This document shows positions 11,316 to 19,400 of a stretch of 23,378 bases of DNA, one piece after another. A program made the translations under genes and the position numbers. The stretch spans positions 1 through 23,378 of IMG/VR virus record IMGVR_UViG_3300009285_003486; one strand, written 5' to 3'. Positions within the stretch are counted from its first letter, which is position 1, and each line of letters begins with the position of its first letter. The stretch is from a virus. The notes beneath the pieces were generated by a model. It had not been told where the DNA came from and made no database searches. It saw nothing but the letters and a program-made list of their open reading frames with translations.

Positions 11316-13267
11316 TGCATAACGGAATTTCCAAAGGCGCACGCTTTGAGCTATTGATGGACGAAGTGGAGTCCCGGATCGCGAACGGGAACGGGAACGT
11401 TCCTGTCCCGGAACTGTGGCTGCCCCCGGCGGTGCAGTCGCAGTTGGTGCAGAAAGCGCTAGGGGACCTGCGCGGTCAGGTGGTGCGGCTGCCCAACGGC
11501 GAGCAAGTCGCCGTCGTTCAGGCCGATGAGGAACTGGTGAAGTCACTCTCCGGCGGGCAAGCGCAAGCGCAGCCCTACCGGGGTACGCCGGGCCTGCTGG
11601 AAATGGGTGCTGCGCCGGGGATTGTGAACCCTCCCGCGCGCGAGCGCATCACCTGGGAAGCGCTGCGGACCGTGCCGCAGCGCAATCCCGTCTTCGCGGC
11701 CATTGAGCAGCGTTTCCTGAATATTCTGGCGCGGTTTAGCCGACCGAACCCCGAAAAGCAGCAGGTCGGGTTTGAGATCGGGTTGCGTGATCCGAAGCAG
11801 AACATGACGTCGGCGGCCCAGAAGAAAGCCACCTGGATTCAGCAATTGCTCTGGCATGGCGGGTTGGTGCGCGAACACCCCCGGACCGGTGAACCGGCGG
11901 TGTGGTCGGCGGACTTCACCGAAGCCGCCGACGACTTCCCGACCTTCCTGCGGAAGGTTTTTACCGACCGTCTGCGTTTCGATCATGCGGCTATTCGCTT
12001 CGAGGTCGGCGAGAACGAGAAGAAATACCCGATTGTTTTCTTCAAGTCCGTGGACGGGGCGCGGGTGCGCCGCGCCCGTCCGCAGCAGCCCGGCAAGGAC
12101 GAGGTGAAAGCGCCCTTTTTCTTCCGGCAGGGAGGGTATATTCCCACTATCCGACCCGAGTTGAAGCACGTCAAATACGTCTTGGTGTTGCCCACCACCG
12201 AAAACCAGGTCGAGCGGGAGTTTCAATGGGACGAGTTGACCGTGCTGGTACAGAACCCGTCCAACGACCCCACCCGCAGCGAGATCGGCTATCCCGAAAA
12301 CGAAATGTGTCTGGACTTGATTACCGGGATTCTCTACGGGATGGAAACGAACCTGGAAAAGTTCGACAGCAACCACATTCCCCGGGGGTTTCTCGTTGTG
12401 AAAATGCGTCAGATCCGTGAGGGAATGTCGGGCGCGGAGGATACCCGGATCGCCTCGTTTCGCAAATACCTGCGCCTGAGCGTTGGGGGAATGGGACAAC
12501 TGTGGGCGCTACCGATTATTAGCGTGGACCCGAATCTTGGCGAGGATGTGCCGGAATACATCAAGATGGACGAAGACCCCTCGGCCGGCATGTATTGGAA
12601 GGAGTGGATGATCTTCTGTGCCAGCGTTGCCGCGGCGGTGCATGGCCTGCAAGCGGGAGAGTTGAACTTCGCTCACTTCGGGCAAAGTTCCAATGCGCTG
12701 AGCAGCGACTCGCTGGAAGAGCGGATTGAGTATAGCGCCTCTACTGGCGTGGTTCCAAAGATGCAATGGCTGGGCCAAAAATTGGACACGGCCAGCGTCG
12801 CCCGGATCGATCCTGATTTCTGCTTCCGGTTCGTTAACCTGGAGCCTCGGTCGGAGGAGGCGGAACAGAAAGCGGACGCCCATTTTCTGAGCAATGGGAT
12901 TAAATCCGTCGCGGAAATTCGTACCGAGAAGGACCTGTCGCCCGTGCGCGATCCGTTGGATCGCGACCTGTGGCGGCAGGTGTGCAAGCAACGCGAAGAG
13001 TCCGAGGCCAAACTCAAAGAAGAGGACGAGGACGCCTGGTGGGAGATGGTGGCGAATACCTACGAGGAGTCGGGCGGGGAATTTGCGCAATGGCCCACGG
13101 CCCCGCAGGGGCCCCTCTTGCAGGTATGGATGGCCGAGCATGGGATCGGGGGGATGGGGGGACCGGTAGGGCCGGAAGGTCCTGGTGGGGAACCGGGAGA
13201 AGAGGAAGAAGAAGAAGCGCCGCCGCAGGCGGCGCAAGGGGAAGAAGAAGGAAGGAAGGAAGCGTGA
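11315..13267 (+). CDS. Portal protein
   Basis: 650 residues from ATG 11315, sharing one base with the terminase stop (TAATG). Size, position after the terminase and before a minor head protein, and internal sequence (ERITWEALRTVPQRNPVFAA near 110-130; HIPRGFLVVKM and an acidic, helical C-terminus) fit a tailed-phage portal, the dodecameric ring at the capsid vertex that DNA is pumped through and to which the tail is attached. The final 50 residues are a low-complexity Gly/Pro then Glu-rich tail (EEEEEEAPPQAAQGEEEGRKE). There is no single diagnostic motif that I can point to, so the call relies on context, length and overall pattern. Confidence 0.78.
   Translation: MHNGISKGARFELLMDEVESRIANGNGNVPVPELWLPPAVQSQLVQKALGDLRGQVVRLPNGEQVAVVQADEELVKSLSGGQAQAQPYRGTPGLLEMGAAPGIVNPPARERITWEALRTVPQRNPVFAAIEQRFLNILARFSRPNPEKQQVGFEIGLRDPKQNMTSAAQKKATWIQQLLWHGGLVREHPRTGEPAVWSADFTEAADDFPTFLRKVFTDRLRFDHAAIRFEVGENEKKYPIVFFKSVDGARVRRARPQQPGKDEVKAPFFFRQGGYIPTIRPELKHVKYVLVLPTTENQVEREFQWDELTVLVQNPSNDPTRSEIGYPENEMCLDLITGILYGMETNLEKFDSNHIPRGFLVVKMRQIREGMSGAEDTRIASFRKYLRLSVGGMGQLWALPIISVDPNLGEDVPEYIKMDEDPSAGMYWKEWMIFCASVAAAVHGLQAGELNFAHFGQSSNALSSDSLEERIEYSASTGVVPKMQWLGQKLDTASVARIDPDFCFRFVNLEPRSEEAEQKADAHFLSNGIKSVAEIRTEKDLSPVRDPLDRDLWRQVCKQREESEAKLKEEDEDAWWEMVANTYEESGGEFAQWPTAPQGPLLQVWMAEHGIGGMGGPVGPEGPGGEPGEEEEEEAPPQAAQGEEEGRKEA
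13217..13235. repeat. GCA-triloop hairpin near the portal gene end
   Basis: GCGCCGCC and GGCGGCGC pair over 8 bp around GCA. It lies about 30 bases before the next gene's start, followed by AAGGGGAAGAAGAAGGAAGGAAG. Confidence 0.5.
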
Positions 13268-13497
13268 CAGACGTGGATCCGGCGCTGGTTCTGGGGGGGG
13301 TTCGCCTCCGCAACCTGATTTTTGCGGAGGCGTGGCGAAGACACTGCGGGTATCCCGAAGAGATACCCCTGAAGGATCGGGCCTATCGGCTGTGGGAGCG
13401 AGGCGGGATTGATTTCGGCGCCTACCAGGAGGTTGCCGCACTGCCGCCGCAGGCGACGGCAGACGAAGAAACGGAGACGGAAGCAGAACATGCGTAA
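13264..13497 (+). CDS. Small protein between portal and head-morphogenesis genes
   Basis: 77 residues from GTG 13264, overlapping the portal stop by 4 bases, with GGAAGGAAG upstream. It contains RLRNLIFAEAWRRHCGYPEE and YRLWERGGIDFGAYQEVAAL, then an acidic tail (DEETETEAEHA). It has no recognised family. Its position suggests a head-completion or portal-associated protein, but a small chaperone is also possible. Confidence 0.55.
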   Translation: MTDVDPALVLGGVRLRNLIFAEAWRRHCGYPEEIPLKDRAYRLWERGGIDFGAYQEVAALPPQATADEETETEAEHA

Positions 13498-14314
13498 AAT
13501 CCCCTTGAACGAAGCGCGTAACTTCCAACTCGGCTACATCGAAACCATTCCCACGCTCCGGGAGGCTTTGGAGAAAGCGGGTCTGGGGGCCTGGGGCCAG
13601 GAGCAAGCCGCCCGTAACCTCGGCGAAGCCGAGCTGGACCGGGCCACGGCACAACTGGAAGCGGTCTGGGCGCGGTCGTTGCCGTCCACGCCCGCGGGGT
13701 TGCTCACGGAAGAACGGGGCCTTTACCAGGCCGAGTTCCACGCGCATCTCCAACACCACATCCGCGCCTATCGCGCGGGATTGCGCCCGCGCGGGAGCGC
13801 GGAATGGTGGCTGAAGAAAGAGATCCGTGACTCGTATGAACGGCTCTTCGTCACCGGACGCGAAGCGGCCGGGAAGTTCGGGGAGTTGACGGAAACGGAA
13901 GTCAAGTTGCTCAGAAAGTTGCGGTATCAAGACTTCAAATATCTCCGTAAGTTCCTCGACGACCTGGACGCGGGACGCGGCGTCATGGACTATGCTCGCC
14001 GCATGGCGTTATACGCGGCGGCGGGGGAACAGGCCTACTGGGCCGGGTATCTCTGTGGTTTACCGCAGGGAGCGGCGGTACAATGGGTGCTCGGCGAAGC
14101 CGAGCATTGCGAGTCCTGCCCCGAACTGGCCACGGGCGGGCCGTGGAAGAACGGGATCTATGAGCCGACCGATTTATTGTCGCGGGGGCTTTTCCCGAAG
14201 TCGCTGAAACTCGCCTGTAAGCGGGGGTGTCAGTGTTCCTTAAAGGCGGTACGCCGTCCCGCAGGGCGGCGGCCGCCGTGGAAGGCGGGGGTCGGGTCAA
14301 CGACCGTCGGCTAA
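13490..14314 (+). CDS. Head morphogenesis protein (Mu gpF / SPP1 gp7-like)
   Basis: 274 residues from ATG 13490, 8 bp overlap with the gene before. The N-terminal two thirds are helical. Near residues 200-255 comes the family hallmark: AEHCESCPELATGGPW, then LFPKSLKLACKRGCQCSLKA, that is, His-Cys-x2-Cys followed by Cys-x3-Cys-x-Cys. Minor head proteins of this type bind the portal, enter the prohead in a few copies and help DNA ejection. The C-terminus ends in a basic, Pro-rich tail, where the usual family domain would already be complete. A hairpin encloses the stop codon (14304-14324). Confidence 0.72.
   Translation: MRKIPLNEARNFQLGYIETIPTLREALEKAGLGAWGQEQAARNLGEAELDRATAQLEAVWARSLPSTPAGLLTEERGLYQAEFHAHLQHHIRAYRAGLRPRGSAEWWLKKEIRDSYERLFVTGREAAGKFGELTETEVKLLRKLRYQDFKYLRKFLDDLDAGRGVMDYARRMALYAAAGEQAYWAGYLCGLPQGAAVQWVLGEAEHCESCPELATGGPWKNGIYEPTDLLSRGLFPKSLKLACKRGCQCSLKAVRRPAGRRPPWKAGVGSTTVG
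14088..14106. repeat. GAA-triloop hairpin inside the head-morphogenesis gene
   Basis: TGCTCGGC and GCCGAGCA pair over 8 bp around GAA, just before the codons for the first Cys pair. A shorter version of the same element (CTCGGC, GAA, GCCGAG) occurs at 13619-13633, earlier in the same gene. Confidence 0.55.
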
Positions 14315-14324
14315 AGCCCGACGG
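14304..14324. repeat. Hairpin enclosing a stop codon
   Basis: CCGTCGG and CCGACGG can pair over 7 bp, with CTAAAGC as loop; the TAA stop of the head-morphogenesis gene is in that loop. An alternative fold extends the stem with GGC and GCC and bulges one C. Confidence 0.5.
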
Positions 14325-14339
14325 CTGGCGGAGCGATCC

Positions 14340-14528
14340 GTGATAATGCCGATTGGTTTACCAAGGTCCTTTACCCTCTGGCTGGACAACGGCTTTCCGG
14401 CCCGGCCCGTCCGGGTTCTTGGGGGGGGCTTTACTCTTCGGCTTCCCCGAAAGTGGGAAGATCCGGAGCGGAAGAGGCACTGGATTTACTGGGAGGAATT
14501 GCCCTTTGTGGTTGATTTTGGACATTGA
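14340..14528 (+). CDS. Possible small protein upstream of the HAD gene
   Basis: A 62-residue frame starting GTG 14340 or ATG 14346 (MPIGLPRSFTLWLDNGFPAR, ending RHWIYWEELPFVVDFGH). The composition is protein-like, and its end overlaps the proposed start of the HAD gene by 23 bases, so translational coupling would make sense. A GGCGGAG stands about 8 bases before the GTG. No family is recognised. It could also be untranslated leader. Confidence 0.4.
   Translation: MIMPIGLPRSFTLWLDNGFPARPVRVLGGGFTLRLPRKWEDPERKRHWIYWEELPFVVDFGH
14491..14496 (+). promoter_or_regulatory. Ribosome binding site deciding a TTG start
   Basis: GGGAGG lies 9 bases before TTG 14506. This places the start directly before the LILDIDDT motif, where HAD proteins of this type normally begin. 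In-frame ATG at 14353 lacks such a site and would add 51 residues of Gly/Pro/Arg-rich sequence. Confidence 0.45.
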
Positions 14529-15021
14529 CGACACCCTGGCCGATCCGGCTCATCGCCGTGGGGTGGTGCAGCGACCAGACGGAAGTTACGACTGGGATCG
14601 CTTTATCGGCCCTGCGGCGATTCTTCGCGACCCCCTCGTGAGCGAGTGGGTCTGGCCGTGGGAATACAACAAAACTGTCTTACGTCAGTTTTGTCTTACG
14701 TCAAAAGTGTTGTATTTGACCGGTCGGCAAGCCAAACATGCCGTCGTGACGGAACGCTGGCTCTGGCGGCAGGGGTTCCCCACGGGAACCCTGCTTTGCC
14801 GGGACACGGACGAACCTGACGACGTTTTCAAGGAACGAATCCTTGCGCCGTTGGCGCGGGAAATTCGGCTTGCGGTGGACGACTGTGGCGTTGCTTATAG
14901 GGATCCCTGGCCACTGGTGCGAGTGTATGAGCGGCTCAAGATTCCCCTATGTTCTCCGTATGAAGCGTTCGGACTGGGGAAACTGGCTCAGCGGTTAGGG
15001 TTGGAAGAAGCCGCGCCGTAG
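14506..15021 (+). CDS. HAD-superfamily phosphatase
   Basis: 171 residues from a proposed TTG start. The haloacid dehalogenase motifs are in order: LILDIDDTLADP (DxDxT nucleophile, near the N-terminus), VLYLTGRQ (motif II Thr) and RLAVDDCGVAYRD (motif IV acidic pair), with a basic residue in the linking region. Family relatives in phages include the phosphatase part of polynucleotide kinases, which repairs 3'-phosphate ends; no kinase P-loop is present here. Substrate cannot be told from sequence. Its C-terminus is unusual only in that the stop codon lies in a hairpin loop (15010-15028), 18 bases before the next gene. Confidence 0.75.
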   Translation: MWLILDIDDTLADPAHRRGVVQRPDGSYDWDRFIGPAAILRDPLVSEWVWPWEYNKTVLRQFCLTSKVLYLTGRQAKHAVVTERWLWRQGFPTGTLLCRDTDEPDDVFKERILAPLAREIRLAVDDCGVAYRDPWPLVRVYERLKIPLCSPYEAFGLGKLAQRLGLEEAAP

Positions 15022-15028
15022 GCGCGGC
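15010..15028. repeat. GTA-triloop hairpin enclosing a stop codon
   Basis: GCCGCGCC and GGCGCGGC pair over 8 bp around GTA; the TAG stop of the HAD gene overlaps the loop. AAGGAG, the next ribosome binding site, follows at once, as with 6905-6923 and 9175-9194. Confidence 0.55.
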
Positions 15029-15039
15029 AAGGAGCGCGT

Positions 15040-15543
15040 ATGCCAGCGTTTATAAAAACAGCGAAAGACGAAGCGGCGTGGGCGGAGGCGAAAGCCGCCG
15101 TCCGCAAGCAATACCCGGACCTCTCCGAGGACGACGACCGTTTCTGGCGGCTGGTCAACGCCATTTACCAGAAAATGGCCGGGAAGGTGGCGAAAGCTTT
15201 GAGTGCGACGCAACAGGCCGACTTTGACCGGGAAACCCAAGCAATCCGGGAACACGCCAAAACCGCCGTCGCGAAGCGACGACACAAATTCCAGAGAGCG
15301 AAATGGACCCATCCGAACGGCCATCCCCGTTGTCGGATCTGTGGGGACGAGCAGCCCGTGGGGGGATACTGTGAGCCAGAGCCGCAGCCGGTGAAAAAGG
15401 CGGTCTGGGGGTTCCGGGTGAACCGCGCGGCGTTGACGCCGCAACGGCTCTGGGGGTGGACGCTGCGCAAGAGCGCGGCGCGGAAAGAACGGTTCCCGCA
15501 GGAGATTGTGGAAGCATCGCAAGAGGCGAGGGAAAGGGGTTAG
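15040..15543 (+). CDS. Virion-block protein with two WGW/WGF motifs
   Basis: 167 residues from ATG 15040, AAGGAG 6 bases upstream. The N-terminal 50 residues (FIKTAKDEAAWAEAKAAVRK, then SEDDDRFWRLVNAIYQKM) form a helical module recognisable from other phage structural-region proteins, where K-D-x-x-x-W-x-x-A-K and F-W-x-L-V-x-x-I-Y-x-K-M patterns occur. A CRIC...GDE segment could bind metal. The C-terminal half has two copies of the W-G motif: KKAVWGFRV and RLWGWTLRK. Function is unknown. Location between head and topoisomerase genes suggests a minor virion or assembly protein. Confidence 0.6.
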   Translation: MPAFIKTAKDEAAWAEAKAAVRKQYPDLSEDDDRFWRLVNAIYQKMAGKVAKALSATQQADFDRETQAIREHAKTAVAKRRHKFQRAKWTHPNGHPRCRICGDEQPVGGYCEPEPQPVKKAVWGFRVNRAALTPQRLWGWTLRKSAARKERFPQEIVEASQEARERG

Positions 15544-15545
15544 AC

Positions 15546-16466
15546 ATGCTCTGGGGTTGGCTGATCAAAGGTCGGCGGGCGTCCTCTCGGAAGGACGCCT
15601 GGAAAACAGAGCCGCGCGACGAGTCCGGGCGTTGGACGATTCTCGGCGAGTCGTCCACGGGACCGCTCCGCAAGGAAAGCGGCGTATCGCTCACGGGAGA
15701 GGAAGAAATTCGCGCACGGCACTATCTGAAGGGCCGTCCCGATCTGGTCAAGGTCCGTATCAACCCCGATCCCGACGCGGATCTACAAGGGATCGGGTTT
15801 GACCGCAAGGGGAAACGGGTCTACTTGTATACCGCCTCGCACAAGACCGCCTCCGCCGAGGAGAAGTTTACCCGCGCGAAAGACTTCGCGCGGGTATTGC
15901 CCCGGTTGCGACGTGAAGTCAAAGCGGCCGCGCCAGCCGGGGATGAAGTAGCGTCCGTGGTGCTGTTGATCGACCGGACGGCGTTCCGCGTCGGCTCGAC
16001 CCGGGACACGCAAGCGGAGAAGCAAGCCTTTGGCGCGACCACGTTGCAAGCGCAGCATGTGCGGATCGAAGGGGATACCGTCCACTTCGACTTCACCGGC
16101 AAGAAGGGGGTGGCGCAAAAGCACTCCATCCGCAGTCGGGACCTGGCTCGGGTGATGACCCGGCAGTTAGCGGGGAAAGCGCCGGAAGATCGTCTCTTCT
16201 CGGTCTCCGAAATGCAAGTCAACAAGTATCTCGCGCGTTTCGGGGACTTTACCGCGAAAGACTTTCGGACCTATCACGCCTCGCAACTGGCGCGGGAGCA
16301 AGTGGAGAAGCTCCCCGCTCCGGCGACGCCGAAAGCGTTTCAGAAGTTACAAAAGCAAGTGGCGGTGCTGGTCTCTCAATTTCTGGGGAATACCCCCCAG
16401 ATTGCCTTGAAGGACTACATCGATCCGACGGTTTTCGCTCCGTGGGAAATTATGAAGGGAAATTAA
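15546..16466 (+). CDS. DNA topoisomerase type IB
   Basis: 306 residues from ATG 15546. The full type IB catalytic set is visible: Arg148 (LLIDRTAFRVGS), Lys186 (FTGKKGVAQKH), Arg241 with His244 (FRTYHAS) and the nucleophile Tyr291 (LKDYIDP), in the same order as poxvirus and bacterial enzymes. It relaxes supercoils by a transient 3'-phosphotyrosine link. Residues 2-8 are LWGWLIK, the motif repeated in neighbouring proteins. A normal topoisomerase N-terminus starts only near residue 45 (SGVSLTGEEEIRARHY), so the first 45 residues are an added segment. Placement among structural genes, away from replication genes, is unexpected. The 12 bp hairpin at 15869-15896 lies within the gene. Confidence 0.88.
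   Translation: MLWGWLIKGRRASSRKDAWKTEPRDESGRWTILGESSTGPLRKESGVSLTGEEEIRARHYLKGRPDLVKVRINPDPDADLQGIGFDRKGKRVYLYTASHKTASAEEKFTRAKDFARVLPRLRREVKAAAPAGDEVASVVLLIDRTAFRVGSTRDTQAEKQAFGATTLQAQHVRIEGDTVHFDFTGKKGVAQKHSIRSRDLARVMTRQLAGKAPEDRLFSVSEMQVNKYLARFGDFTAKDFRTYHASQLAREQVEKLPAPATPKAFQKLQKQVAVLVSQFLGNTPQIALKDYIDPTVFAPWEIMKGN
15869..15896. repeat. 12 bp perfect hairpin within the topoisomerase gene
   Basis: TACCCGCGCGAA and TTCGCGCGGGTA pair over 12 bp around an AGAC loop. It is the longest of the coding-region hairpins seen here. Confidence 0.6.
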
Positions 16467-16468
16467 CA

Positions 16469-19400
16469 ATGGTCCCTGTTCACATAAAAGACTCCGAAGA
16501 GGCGCAAGTCGCGCGGGAGAAGTTGTACTTACAGCATTTGGACTCGGTGGTGTTTGTGCCGCCTCCGGTCAAGAAGTCGGTCTGGGGGTGGCTGATCAAG
16601 TCCACCATTCACGGGCATTGGATGACTACACGTAGTGGCAAGCGGGTTTGGGTCAAAGAGCACAGTGATAAGCGGGTCAAACACGCACCGCAGGCGGCGC
16701 TGTTAGACGTCTCCCCGACGGCGAAGCCGTCCGGGAAGGAACGGGCGGCGCAGCCGTCCGCAACCCCGGTCAAGCCCCGTCCACTGAGCCTCTGGGACGT
16801 GGTGGAAGCGCCGGGGACCGCGCCCAAGAAGCCGGAGGTCAAGCCGGAACCCGCGCCGCAGGCGCGGGAAGAGGAGCCCGCTTCGCCGACCGATCAGGTT
16901 TATGCGCTCCTGAAGCAACCCGGCCTGATTTCCATGTCCGATCTCGCGAAGGAGATCGGTTCCCTGGACACGGTATACCGCGCTTTCGCCGAGCTCAAAG
17001 CGCGGGGGACCCCGGCCTATCACCACGGTGACGCCCTCTTCTCGCTGGAGCCGCCGTCAAAATCGGGACGACGGAAGGTAAAGAAGGGACTCTGGGGCTG
17101 GACATTTACCCTGCCCCGAACGCTGTATAAAGCCCATCCGCCGGTGCAGCACACGGGGGAGAAAGTCCCCGTAAAGCAACTCGATCCGGCTCTGCGCAAG
17201 AAGGTTTCGACGGGAACCCACTTTACTTCCGATGAAATGAAGAAACACGGCCTGGTCTGGCGTACCACTGAGGACGGTCGCCATATCATCGTTAAAGACC
17301 TGGGGAATGATGAAGGAGTAGTGGTCGGTGGGGCCGAGGGTAAGATGAATTTTGCCCGGATCAAGCTGAAGGGTGGGAGTTCCGCCGAGGCGAAGCCGCT
17401 GAAAGAAAAGAAAACGACCCCGGAACTGACGGAAAAGGAACATACCGAGGCGGAAGAGAAGCAGAGGGCTATGGTCTCGCGCAAGCAGGAACTCAAACAA
17501 CAGGCGCGGGACCTGGTGCGGAACAAAATTGCTGCGGTGGGCCAGTTGGACCTCGACGAAAAGCAACTACAAAAGGTCCGGGACCTGGCGAAAGACAAGG
17601 CGAAGGCGCAAGGGGTCTTTGGTGAAGCCGCCGACGAATTTGTGAAGCACACGGAACAACAATTCCAGGCCGATCACGCCACGGCGCTGCGCAAAATCCA
17701 ACAGGAGGCGTTAGACCGGGCCTTAAAGAAACATGCGCGGGAACACCAGACCGGGGTAAAACATGAAGCCGAGGCGATTACCGCGGAAGAGGTGGCCGAG
17801 CATGCGGCGAAGCCGCGCGAAGGCAAGGAAGAAGCCACGCCTGACGACATGGTGGCCTACCTGAAGGAACTCCTTCCCGAAAAATTGCAACTCTCCGATG
17901 AAGAAAGCCAACAACTCGTTTCTTCATTTATCGAAGAACGGGAGTTGGACGCGCAAGCGCGGACCTTGCGCCGCGCGCTCAAACGGGGCGAGGCCGAAGG
18001 GATTCGCGCGGTAGACCTGGCAACCCGCGCCTTGACCCCTGAAGAAATGCGGCAATATGCCTCGGAAATGCAGGTTCGCAAGGAAGAAGTCCTGACCAAC
18101 CTGCAACTTGTGCAAGCCGCCGAAGCCGTTCCGAAGTCGATCCGGCAGGAACAGTTGCACCACGGCCTGGCGGATACCGCGGCCGGTCTGGGCTATGAAC
18201 TGTTAGGCGAAACCCTCATGGATACTACGTCGGTACGCAAACTCGGTGCGGCGGCCTCGTCGCGATTAGTGGCCCAGTCTATTTTAGATCGCTATGGAGG
18301 GAATGCCCGGAAAGCCGCGGCCGCGGTGCGCGAGTATGTGGCGCAGCATTCCAGCGCGGTCGCCGCCGCCGCCATGCAGCGGCACGACGACCTCCTGCAG
18401 CGGGCCGGTGAGTTTGAACAGTTCGCTGGAAAGAATGCCAGCAGTCTCTTAACCGCGCAGCAGGCGCGGGCCTATGCGCTGCAATACACCAATGAAGCCA
18501 AGCGCGTGGTCGCCCGCAGTCTGGGCAGTCTGGAAATGGCCTCGTCCGTGGCGGAACTATTGTCACAAGGGCCGATTACGGACCCGCTCTCCCTGCGGGG
18601 CCGGGGAACCCTGGTGGGAACGCATGAAATGGCTGGGGAAATGGGGTTAAGCAAGGGCGATTATACCGTTCAGAAGGAACAACGGCACTACAATCTCCAA
18701 GTGAAACCCGAAGCGATGTCCAAGTTGGTCAAACGGCGCAAGGTCGAAAGCTTGGAACGGGACCGGGAAGTGCAACGGATCAAGGACCTCGGGCAACAGT
18801 CCGAAAATCTCGACCCGGCCACGGGTCGAGAATACCGCGCCCCGGGCCAGCAGGGAAACATTATGCTGTCCGCGCCGCAGGCGGCGGACATTCAAATGTG
18901 GGAGCGGCAGAAGAAGATCCTCGTCACCGACGAAGCGGGTCTGGGAAAAACCGCCGTGGCCATCCTGGGCGCGACCAACCTGGTCGAGCAGGGGCTGGCG
19001 AAGAAGGTCCTGGTGGTCGTGCCGTTGTCCGTGCAACAGCAGTTCAGTGGGGAAATCGAGAAATTTGCCGACCCGAAATACCACGATTCCTACACCGTGG
19101 CCGATAGCCGGGACAAAATGCGCAAGGCGGGAAAAGGCGATCAGGTCTTTACCATCGTCACGCGGGACGCGCTCCGTAATTGGGAGGGAGACATTAAGGA
19201 GGGGGGGTTTGACGCTGTGGTCGTAGACGAGGCGCATGAGTTTACCATTCGCGGCGAGGCCTCCGGCAGTGGGCGTTCGCAGGCCCTACGCCGGGTCCTG
19301 CCGGACATGGAATACGCACTCTTAATGACCGGAACTCCGGTGAAGAATGACCTGACCGAGCTCCATTCCCTGGTGGACAGTCTCCAACCGGGGGCGTTGG

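Noticed and set aside
11543-12499. Minus-strand open frame opposite the portal gene
   Set aside because: Open only because of codon bias on the other strand; no motif and no sensible start signal.
12509-13930. Long minus-strand open frame opposite the portal and head genes
   Set aside because: It is antisense to well-supported genes, rich in Arg/Pro/Phe as expected from GC-rich antisense, and has no recognisable domain.
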